Assembly: GCA_027886185.1 (NCBI GenBank)
Contig: WOAB01000761.1
Location: 1,240,001 to 1,304,000 of the forward strand
DNA: 64,000 nt
Source of the DNA: Rheum nobile
Taxonomy: Eukaryota; Streptophyta; Magnoliopsida; Caryophyllales; Polygonaceae
Direction of reading: 5' to 3'
Positions 55,170-64,000 of the stretch are shown here, piece by piece. A program made the position numbers and the translations under genes. How positions within the stretch are numbered: position 1 is the first letter of the stretch; every line of letters starts with the position of its first letter. The notes beneath the pieces are model-generated. The model ran no database searches, was not told the origin of the DNA, and was given only the letters and a program-made list of their open reading frames with translations.

Positions 55170-57042
55170 TTGCAATATATGTGTCTTATTTGGGTCAAAG
55201 TAATAATTAATAAGAGCAATTGAGAATATTAATTGACATTATATCGCCCAATGCGTTTTACACGATTGCTTTACTATTGGGTATTTTGTAATTGGTGAGA
55301 TTGAGAAGTAGGAATTGTTATTAAATAGTAATAATTTAAATTTTAAAACTGACAAAAATAAACTTAGTAATTCAAAAGTAGAACAACAACATACTCACAA
55401 ATTAAAGGGATTTTGATAAAAAGAAAATACATCTTGGAAATTATTACTCCATGTAATAATAAATATAATGTAAAATGCAATCCTAGGCCATTAATGACCA
55501 TCTCATTTATTATAGGTTTAAAATATTCACAAAATTGCACAAAAATTAAACATCTATATATTATATATAAACATATATACTAAAGTAGCACTTCTTTCAA
55601 TAAGTTTTGTATAGTTTGATTTAATTTACATGAATCGTTATTACAAATTTAAAATATATTATATATTATATAAATTACAAATTTACAATGTACTTCAATA
55701 TATAACATTTTATTCTAATATGTGTTAATTATATATAATATCTATTTATATATCTATATATAATATAAAATGAGTTCTTGATAAATAATGTCTATTCCGT
55801 TTTTTATAGATTTAGAGTAATTTTATTTATCAAACTCTATTATAGTTTTGAAAAATTAATGGCCCATCCCATTTAATTGCAATATATGTGTCTTATTTGG
55901 GTCAAATTAATAATTAAATGAGAGTAATTAAGAATATTAATTGGCATTATATCCAACAATGCGTTTTACACGATTGCTTTACTATTGGGTATTTTGTAAT
56001 TGGTGGGATTGAGAAGTAGGAATTGTTATTGAATAGTAATAATTTAAATTTTAAAATTGACAAAAATAAACTTAGTAATTCAAAAGTAGAACAACAACAA
56101 ACTCACAAATTAAAGGGATTTTGATAGAAATAAAATACGTCTAGGAAATTATTACTCCGTGTAATAATAAATGGGATGGGCCATTAATTTTTCAAAACTA
56201 TAATAGAGTTTGATAAACAAATTTACTCTAAATCTATAATAAACGGAATAGACATTATTTATCAATAACTCATTTTATATTATATATAGATAGATAGATA
56301 AATAGATATTATTAGGGGTGTTCATCCGGTCCGATGGACCGGATTTTTGGGCATATGTGGACCGAAGACCGGACCGGACCGGATAGGTCCGGTCCGGTCT
56401 TAATCCGGTCCGGTCCGGTCTTGGACCGGATTGGACCGGATTTAATTTTAAAAAATAAAAAAAAATTAAATTCTTATTTAAAATCTATAAAAAAAATATC
56501 TAAAAAAATATTTATAAAACATATATACTCCTAACTTATTAAATTTAAAAAAATATCTACAAAAAAATACATATAAATCTCTAAAAAAATATATAAAACA
56601 TATAAATTACAAAAAAAAATTAAAATTCCGGTCCGGACCGGATTTTTTCCGGGTTTGGACCAGACCGGAAACCGATTTTGGGGAAATGGTGGACCGGAGA
56701 CCGGACCGGAATTTTACCGGTCCGGTCCGGTCCGAAAATCCGGTCCGGTCCACCCATGAACACCCCTAGATATTATATATAATCAACACATATTAGAATA
56801 AATTGTTATATATTGAAGTACTTTGTAAATTTGTAATTTATATAATATATAATATATTTTAAATTTGTAATAACAATTCATGTAAATTAAATGAAACTAT
56901 ACAAAACTTATTGAGAGAAGTACTACTTTAGTATATATGTTTATATATAGATAGATAGATGTTTAATTTTTGTGTAATTTTGTGAATATTTTAAACCTAT
57001 AATAAATGAGATGGTCATTAATGGCCTAGGATTGCATTTTAC
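55170..57042. repeat. Composite of direct and inverted repeats (foldback-like)
   Basis: Order: direct repeat D1 (about 55170-55465), inverted arm L (55470-55875), direct repeat D2 (about 55877-56173), inverted arm R (56168-57042, including a 456-bp MITE). D1 and D2 are about 296 bp each and nearly identical. The arms are about 406 bp each once the MITE and its 8-bp duplication are removed. Outer arm ends read GTAAAATGCAATCCTAGG and its inverse. No ORF is present. Confidence 0.85.
56313..56768. mobile_element. hAT-type MITE rich in GGACCGG
   Basis: Terminal inverted repeat TAGGGGTGTTCATCC / inverse of GGGTTCATG-type end (ATGAACACCCCTA) with a perfect 8-bp duplication GATATTAT (56305-56312, 56769-56776). 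The mirror arm at 55470-55875 contains the empty site, which confirms the insertion. The flanks of the element are packed with CCGGTCC words; the centre is AT-rich. It is non-coding. Confidence 0.88.
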
Positions 57043-60000
57043 GTTCTATACAGATTTCGAGTTGCTTCACTTATTCTTATTAAAGTTGTTAAGTGTATTA
57101 TACTCTTGTAAGTTCTGAGCATAAGTATACAACATTGCATATATAAGTTATATGTCATTTCTTGTTATTTTCTAGCTCAAAATTATAAAAAGATAAATTT
57201 CATCTCCCGTAGTATATGATAAAAGCCTAAGGTAATTGTATGGTTGAGTTTTTATGACATGATGTTGACAATGAAGAATATTATTTTAAACATATAACCC
57301 TAGAAGCAGTTTTTACGAGTTGTATCAATATTATCCCTCGAAGTGGATTTGTATATAATCTTCACTTCTAGAAGTAAGTGATAGAAATATATCATTTCTA
57401 GAAGAAGGTGATAAGTTTTCAGTGAAAATATAATTTTTCATAGTAGATTATATAAATATTCATATTAATATATCATCTCACGTAAAGATGATAGAAAGTC
57501 GTCGAAAGAAATGTATATGGTTACCCACTTATCACTCGAAGTTGAGAATTGAGATTTTATGGAAATTTCATTCTTGAAGAAAATGATAGATCATCTATTA
57601 TTTGTCACAAGAATTGCACAAAGAAAATTTAATGTGTTTATCATTTATTTACATTTTCTTACATATCATTATATTATGTTTCATATATATTGTATTTCAT
57701 TCTTATTTATTGTTCATCTTATGTTATACGATTGTTATATTTTAGTTTTAAACTCTAAATGCTTCCGGAAGAAACAACTTGTTATGAGTTTTTAATGTCT
57801 ATATTTTATTGGCTCAAAATTTGGGAGAAACATGCAGCACTTGAATTTCCTATAGAATTGTGATATGCTATGATTTTGATTAATCATCATCACTAAATGA
57901 GAGCCTGGAGACTCGAATTTTGACAATTAGAGATCGTTATAAACTCTAGAAGAGTTAAAAGATCTCACACCAAATCATGTACTCTAGTAGTAGTACAAGA
58001 AAAGTGGGCTTATGTCATATTCAAATTTATTTAGAAATAACCACCCAGCATGGCCTAGTAGATGAAGTCTTGAAGACCATATCTTTACAACCTCTAGTAT
58101 GCATGAAGCATGCCTCCTCCAATAGAGGGTGTGAAATAGGTTACGGTTAAGCGCGTAACCGTAGTCATGGTTATGATGTTTAGCTACAGCCTAGTTGTGT
58201 ATGGGTTGATTCTAATGTCCTGAAGAACATTAAGAATCAGATAAGGAACAACTAATAAATAACGAAGTTGGTCATTAGTCTAGTACTAGATGTACGCCAC
58301 CACGTCTTATGAGTATAGGTTTGGAGACTAATCTTATCTAAATTGAAATTTTGAATGCACCCATTCTGAGGCATCGTATTTTCTAGAAATCAAGATAATG
58401 ATTTATTTGATTTGAGTTATTGATCTTCCAAATTTTGAATTGATCACCAATGAGAATTTTTTTGATGGTCGACAATTATATGTGTCCATGGTGTCATTAA
58501 AACATATTATTTGAACAACTTGAAGTTTTTCACGATCATGCGAATGAAAAATTTGGTGTGAATATTATGTTCGAAATGAACAATATCATAAATTACTCTA
58601 GAAGAGTGTCTATCTTGTTACTGAAAGAAACAAGATTGTATCCGAGATATATATTTTGACAAAATGGTTGTCATATGAACACAAAGTAAAATTGAGAATG
58701 ATGTCAAGTATATAACTATTGCTTCTCATATAATGGTCTGCAACAAGTCTTAAAAGAAGATGATAACTTCCAAACCTAGATTATATGACACTATTATATA
58801 AACATTGAATTATATAATATCGCTAATTACAAGTTAATTGACAATAAAATATCACGTGGCATGTTAGACTCGATCACCCAAGTAAAATAATGATACACAT
58901 GATCATTGAATATTCACGTGGACACAATAGGACCAGAATATCATGAGACCTGGAGCTCCTTTCCTTAGGGATAAGGGTGACCAAGTATGCAAATTCCTTT
59001 CCTAAGGGATAAGGGTGACCTAGTATGCAAAGTTTCATATGGTCCTTGACTGAGTTCAAGAGACATATGAGGACCGAGTACACCAACATGTGGATCAATG
59101 TGAATTATCATATATTGTATAATGTTGATAGATGCCTCAACATATTGCCTACGCAGATTAAATGGGATGATGAGATTAATCAATTAGTGTAGTGGTTGAG
59201 CATTTCGTAGCTCCTACACATTCACAAAATGGCCATGTAGTGCCGTTAATAGTATGATCATAATGGTCATAAAACAGCCTAGTAGTGTCGTTAATAATAC
59301 AATCATAATGGATGCACATACAAATACGGTTACATGACGTATACAATCTGGTAAAGTCGTTGATCATATCAAATCATAAATTTGGATGTCGAGAATTAAA
59401 TTCGACTTAGACCAACTCCTTACAATTCTCCTATTTTAAACTTGTCTCCAGAAGAGAACTAGAAGTTTTTTGGATATGCAGTATACGCCCTCTTACCTAC
59501 CTCTATATATTAAAGTAATGTAACAGAAAATGTGGAATTATACAAGGGGTCTGATTCCCTAACACTTAATGAATACCTAGAGCTTATGAGCGGGTGATCA
59601 ATATATTGCTTGGTATTAAGGTTATCACTATGACGAGGTGAAAATTCCAACTTTATGGGGAGAAGGAAACAAAGGAATTAACCAGAAGTTCATAAGAATG
59701 AATCAAAAGTTCAAAGAATCATATACCTAACAAGCTATCAAATGTATTTACTAGTGCCAAGATAAATAGTGTGGCAAAGTCGCATATACGAGAGTCATTT
59801 TCAGATGGTACCGATAAGGAAGCTCTTTATAGACTATTTGTTATCACAACAACACTAGAGGTGTCGAGTGAGGATGATGATCTTCAAACATAATACAAGA
59901 ACATCGACATTGTAATTAATGATCGCATATTGCAATATAGTAATATATATGAGGAAGCCATAATCTTTGAATAAAAATGGTGATTTTTGGACCAGTAGTT

Positions 60001-60060
60001 CCAATACCAGAAAACATGAAATTAATCATCTATTTAATATGTAATGGGTGCAATAAGATC
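57043..60060. other. Decayed AT-rich DNA with scattered repeats
   Basis: No intact gene. A tandem pair containing CCTTTCCTAAGGGATAAGGG lies near 58955-59030. A second pair, each about 47 bp and containing TAGTGCCGTTAATAGTATGA or variants, lies near 59225-59315. Short protein-like stretches near 59730-59900 have the flavour of a decayed copia polyprotein, but I cannot establish a match. The ORF at 57559-57795 has no supporting feature. Confidence 0.45.
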
Positions 60061-60652
60061 TATCTATATTCTATATACTATACTAAATCCCTAAGTATCT
60101 CTCTTATGTGTCAAACCATAAGGTATGTCACGTAGGCAAATCTCAATGTACAATTACAATTTTATCCTTCCCTAATTTTGATATTTACATATTCTATTTC
60201 TTATCTATTTGTTTTTTTTACCTAAAATAACTTATCTTAATTATATAAATACTATCATCTCAAAGATTATTTATATCTTTGTACCTTATTAGTTTCTTCT
60301 TATCTATAAATAAAATTATTTATAATATATATTTTACTGTATTAGTTATGCTACTTCTTATAAGTTTAATACTTGAATTTATATAGTTAGTAACATCATA
60401 CAATTGAAAATATAATTGGTCATATTTGATTTATGATGAAAAAGTGATAATTTATATTATAATATTTGAAATAAACATGTGATATAATTTAATCATTTTT
60501 CCCTGATAATTAATTATAGTTCTCATTACTTAAATCTAATTTATGTGTTTTCTTATTTTGTTATTCATTTGTATAAAATTCCTAATTTGTTTTCCATTTT
60601 ATATACAAATTCGCTTGTATATTTCAATTCTAATTATACAAAATTCTTATCA
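60061..60652 (+). mobile_element. Possible Helitron 5' end
   Basis: TCTATCTATATTCTATATAC followed by TATACTAAATCCC, preceded by A, resembles plant Helitron 5' termini. No 3' hairpin with CTRR was found before 60653. The element is either truncated or the resemblance is accidental. Confidence 0.3.
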
Positions 60653-61084
60653 CACTAGTACGAAACGGGGCTTCCCCTACGGACACAATTACCACGGTTG
60701 TGTGTTTTTTCATAGTAATTTTGTTATCATAGTTAAATTACTAGGGTTGTGCGTAGAACCATAGTTTTTTTGCATCCTTTTAACCACGATTTTGGTAAAA
60801 CTGTAGTAAAACATTTGCTAAAAATACTACGGCTCATTTGTTTAATGTTGTAAATGAGTTATATGAGCTCTATTACCACGGTCTAACAAACCGTAGTAAA
60901 AAAGACGCATAAAAACTACAGTCCGTTGTGTTTATGCGAATTTTTTACCACGGTTGTGGGACAACCGTGGTAAAATATTTGATAAAAAAAACACGGTTAA
61001 ATTATTATGTGTTGTAAATGAGTTATATGAGTTCTATTACCACGGTTTAGATAAAAACGCAATAAAAAAGACGCATAAAAACCA
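60653..61084 (+). mobile_element. CACTA element 5' terminus with subterminal hairpins
   Basis: It begins CACTAGTACGAAACGGGG, a typical CACTA terminus. At least six subterminal TTACCACGGTT or AACCGTGGTAA copies follow by 61060. The most perfect forms a 15-bp hairpin (60943-60975). No 3' terminus lies in the window. The motif array stops near 61084, where the gypsy LTR appears to begin, so that element may be nested inside this CACTA. Confidence 0.7.
60943..60975. repeat. Perfect subterminal hairpin
   Basis: 15-bp arms TTTTACCACGGTTGT and its inverse are separated by GGG. Confidence 0.85.
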
Positions 61085-61691
61085 TGGTGATATCTCCATG
61101 ACCCGCTCATTGACGGCGAAGGACGAAGAGGGAACAACGAGAGTGCACTCGAAGAGGCCAGATGACGAGTTCGCGGAAGCAGAGGGGCGGCAACCGCCGC
61201 CAAACTTACGGTGACCGCCATTTTTGAAGAGTCCGGGAATTTGCCTACGGCAAATGGCGGCGACCGCCGCTTTTCCCACTTTCGATCTGCGTCAGCGATT
61301 TCGCTTCGTCGTTTGCTGAACAGTTTTATTATTATTTTATATTATTTATTTTGACGCTATTTAAGACTTGAAACCCTAGTTTGTAACTTTTCACGTTGAA
61401 TTTGAGTAGTAAAGTTGAGTACGCTCATTCCCTTGAGTTCCAACGTCAACTCTTCGATCCCACGGATCGTCTATCCCGTAGCTCGTCGCTTCGAGCAATT
61501 GTTCATCGTCTCTTCGGTGTTTGTGATCATCTCTTTGATCCTTTCGTTCATCACTTTGAATGCGTTTGAGGGTTATCTCTTTAGTCCTAGGAAAGCCATC
61601 ACTTTGGCTACGGAAGAGAAGGAATCGAATTCAAGCTTGAGGAATCAAAGATCCTGCGTTGCAGACAACACTTCAGGGGTTGTTTGCATCA
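61085..61691 (+). repeat. 5' LTR of a Ty3/gypsy element
   Basis: The 3' end (GTTTGCATCA at 61691) is fixed by the adjacent primer site. The start is uncertain, at a TG between 61085 and 61089 where the CACTA subterminal array stops. TATTTAAGAC near 61358 is a likely TATA box. The LTR contains three members of the ACGGCGACCGCCGT palindrome family (61188-61270). The partner LTR lies beyond the window. Confidence 0.6.
61188..61270. repeat. Palindromic 14-mer cluster in the 61-kb LTR
   Basis: GGCGGCAACCGCCGCC near 61187, ACGGTGACCGCCAT at 61208 and GGCGGCGACCGCCGC near 61256 belong to the motif family seen in the Athila-like composite. Confidence 0.7.
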
Positions 61692-61693
61692 AC

Positions 61694-61706
61694 TGGTATC
61701 AGAGCC
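61694..61706 (+). promoter_or_regulatory. Primer binding site (initiator Met tRNA)
   Basis: TGGTATCAGAGCC lies two bases after the LTR end. Confidence 0.85.
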
Positions 61707-62586
61707 ATTTCCAAGCTAAGTTTATTCTTCTCTCTTATTGTGATTCTTGAAATTTTCCGCTTGCAAACCCTAGATTTTTTTTTTCTCCAATCGCCGGAAC
61801 CACCACCACCGTCCGCCGCCACCACCACCGTCCGCCGCCCTCTCTCACCTCTCACGGCTGAACCCTAATTTCCCATTAGGTTTTGGTTACTTTTCCTACA
61901 ACCTTAATCCCTTTCCTCTAGCAAGTCTTGTTTCCTTAATTGCATATTGGATTTCCTTGTTTCTTGTTGATCAAGTCTTGCTTCATCTTTGGTTTAATTG
62001 CTAGATTAGTTGTTAGATTTTATTCCCTACTAGTTGTTTGTCTCTTCTTTCTTTTCTTGCACTTGCTTGTGTGGTTCTTTCTCATTTGATTCACCATCAA
62101 ATCAAAAACACAAAAAAAGGTTTGACCGTACAAAAACAAAAAAAAGCAGGTGAAAACAAACATACTATTCTCACCTTCCATCAAACAAAAAAAAAGGTTT
62201 GGGAAGACGGAAACCCAGAAAATCAAAAACTAAAACAAGGGCAGAGAACGCACCATACGGTCATACTCCATCTTCTCTTCTTTCATGTCTCTATGCAACT
62301 CTCATTAAAAAGGGCAAAGAAAAATTTTCAACTCTCTTGTGATTAATTCTGAGATACTTGATTTGATCTTCTTGCACTTGGAAATTTTGTGTGTTGTTTA
62401 GGGACGTGATTTGCTAGTTCTTTCTTTGTTGCCTTACGTTCAAGCCTCTCCCTCCTCACGAGCAACCCAAATTAGTACGCCCAGCGGAAAATTTATTGGG
62501 TCACTTTTGAGACAAGGACTTGGCTTGGACTTGTTCTTTTGCTTGGTGCGCCTTACTCCTTGTGTTTTATGCTTCATATAGGTACT
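61707..62586 (+). other. Leader of the gypsy element
   Basis: Non-coding. It has CCACCACCGTCCGCCGCC repeats near 61803-61840 and A-rich blocks near 62100-62200. TCATATAG just before the gag ATG could be a splice acceptor. Confidence 0.5.
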
Positions 62587-64000
62587 ATGGAGATTCCTAC
62601 GACAAGCCACTCTCCTTCTACGGGCAACCGCAGCCCCGGACACATGGACTCCGCCTATGAACAACTTGATCACCTTCATGCAGCGAATGACTCCCTTCAT
62701 GCTGAGAATGACACCTTGTACGCTTCGAATGCTGAACAAGCCCGACAAATCATCGTGAAAGATGTTGAGCTTGCTCGCCTTCGTCGGGCCGTGAGTAACA
62801 TGACATTGCCCACAGTTGACCCCTTGCTGAACCCTACGGCCTCCACAAGCCAACCACTGGACCGTAAGGGTAAAGGCGTCTTGTCTACTCCACAAGATCG
62901 CCTTCGCTCTCAAATTAAAGGCTACCCTACTAAGCGTGGCGATTCCCGCGTCCGGTACAACCCCACTTTTGCTCCGAGAGTTGAGGATTACACTTCGGAT
63001 CGCTCCCGTCGTAGTGTTCGCGCCTCCAGGGATCCCCTACCGTATGTCAACACCAAGGACCGTCGGGTACGAGGTCGACAACACGCGCGGTATGACGATT
63101 CTGAGTCCGAGCGTGGTGATGATGATGACCGTGCCTCAGACCACTCCCGGGAAGGATTTGATGACGAGGATGCGTATGAGATGGAATGCCTCGAGGAGTT
63201 GCGCCCCACGCATCGCGGCTACCGCCGACACTCGCGGGAACGGCATCGCCCGAGCTCCGGGCGCCATGGAGTATGTGTTGAATCATTACCAATATCCGGA
63301 AGAAGAACGGGTTGCTACCGCCGCTTTACACTTCGACGGCGCCACCAAGGCTTGGTGGCATCATTTCAGCGCTGACCGTGCGTATCACCGTGAGCGTCCA
63401 GTCACTTCATGGTGCCATCTTATGCGGATCATGAGGAAAAAGTATGTCCCCGAGGACTTTACTTCCGAAATGCGCCTGAAGATACAACTAGCGGCCCAAG
63501 GTAACCGTTCTCCCCTTGACTTTTATGCTGAGCTTGAAGAGTTGTCCCATAAGGCAGGTATCCATCACACTGACGAGGAGTTTCGAAGTATGTTCCTTCG
63601 TGGCCTACATGAGCCTATTCGCAACCAACTTCGGGTGCTCAACATACGGGACCTCCAAAAGTGCGCACATACGGCACAAGAAATATGGTCGCAAGCTCAA
63701 GCGGCTAAGAGAGTGTCTTGGTCTCACTCTAACACAAGGTTTGGCTCTAACCCTATGTCAAGTTCCCCTTCCACTAATGTGCATTCCTCTTCGCAGTCCG
63801 CTCCCGCGACTACTACGCTTACGCCGACCACTCGACCGCACATAACCCCGGCACGCGTCAATGAGCCACCGCAGCGGCGAGCGCCTCCTTCCGATGACAG
63901 GGCATGGGACAAGATCTGTTTTAAGTGCCAAGGACATGGCCACATACAGCGGGACTGCCCCAACAACAAGCGTGTCCTCTTCTCGCACCTCTCTGGATAC
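62587..64000 (+). pseudogene. Ty3/gypsy gag, frameshifted, running off the window
   Basis: ATG 62587 opens MEIPTTSHSPSTG. A coiled-coil-like stretch (LHAANDSLHAENDTLYASN) and a long Arg/Asp-rich region (near 62950-63230) follow. The gag core is in another frame from about 63266. It includes AALHFDGATKAWWHHFS, MRRIMRKKYVP-like sequence (MRIMRKKYVPEDF), and YAELEELSHKAG. A CX2CX4HX4C zinc knuckle CFKCQGHGHIQRDC follows at 63917-63958. The frame change near 63240-63266, together with a shortened region before the core, suggests a deletion. Protease and later domains lie outside the window. Chromovirus affiliation is an inference from the gag style. Confidence 0.82.

Noticed and set aside
57559..57795. 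78-residue hydrophobic ORF
   Set aside because: AT-rich background, Phe/Ile/Tyr-rich by composition, no neighbouring gene features.
60061..60652. Complete Helitron ending at 60652
   Set aside because: A 5'-like terminus is present, but no GC hairpin or CTRR end precedes the CACTA terminus, so a complete element is not supported.
62038..62346. 102-residue ORF in the gypsy leader
   Set aside because: Lys-rich from A-tracts, ends before gag and lacks any domain; the leader is expected to be non-coding.

Overview
This window is almost certainly nuclear DNA from a large, transposon-rich flowering-plant genome. The evidence is spliceosomal GT-AG introns, plant-specific retroelement lineages (Athila-like with a TGGCGCCGTTGCCGGGG primer site, Tat-like with a second RNase H and an antisense ORF, Tork-like copia), CACTA, MULE, Helitron and Harbinger-like DNA elements, and remnants of two plant host genes: an RBP45/47-type RNA-binding protein and a SWIB-domain protein. 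No intact host gene is visible. No rRNA, tRNA or CRISPR was recognised. Nearly all coding capacity belongs to decayed transposable elements.

Layout, left to right. (1) 1-10489: an old LTR-like sequence is split by a CACTA element (625-7828, TSD CAC), which itself carries a solo LTR (4143-7010, TSD ATTTC). (2) 10490-13292: unassigned DNA, a truncated LTR (from 11094), then a 5'-truncated Ty3/gypsy element keeping only its integrase end and a short 3' LTR. (3) 13293-32269: an RBP45/47-like pseudogene on the minus strand. A copia element (13648-18441, TSD GTTTA) sits in its last intron. A Harbinger-like element (18883-31863, TSD TCA) sits inside an RRM3 exon, and this second element in turn hosts a three-LTR Athila-like composite (19484-31504). 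(4) 32669-33020: a SWIB-gene fragment. (5) 33331-36790: a Helitron 3' end on the minus strand, with a MULE (33698-36790) carrying a multi-exon transposase pseudogene to its right. (6) 37968-54475: a minisatellite split by a 16-kb minus-strand element with 2.3-kb LTRs (38317-54358, TSD ATAAC). That element has lost its genes and contains a nearly complete Tat-like gypsy (41656-51567, TSD TCAAT) with a spliced-looking antisense gene. (7) 55170-57042: a composite of direct and inverted repeats carrying a GGACCGG-rich hAT-type MITE (56313-56768, TSD GATATTAT). (8) 57043-60652: decayed, AT-rich DNA with a possible Helitron 5' end at 60061. (9) 60653-64000: a CACTA terminus with subterminal hairpins, then the 5' LTR, leader and broken gag of a Ty3/gypsy element running off the window.

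Nesting, supported by target-site duplications, gives a relative insertion order: RBP45/47 exon, then Harbinger-like element, then Athila-like composite; and minisatellite, then 16-kb LTR element, then Tat element. Most in-frame stops in the element genes and in the host pseudogene are TAA, TAG or TGA where a C-to-T change from CAA, CAG or CGA is plausible. This fits decay of methylated DNA.

The most unusual signals are: a near-palindromic 14-mer (ACGGCG-AC-CGCCGT) repeated in gag-coding DNA, in 3' non-coding DNA of the same elements and again in the unrelated 61-kb LTR; a covarying hairpin just after the Athila-like primer sites; paired GCGACCCG...CGGGTCGC hairpins beyond the end of the antisense gene; and the direct/inverted repeat composite at 55-57 kb.
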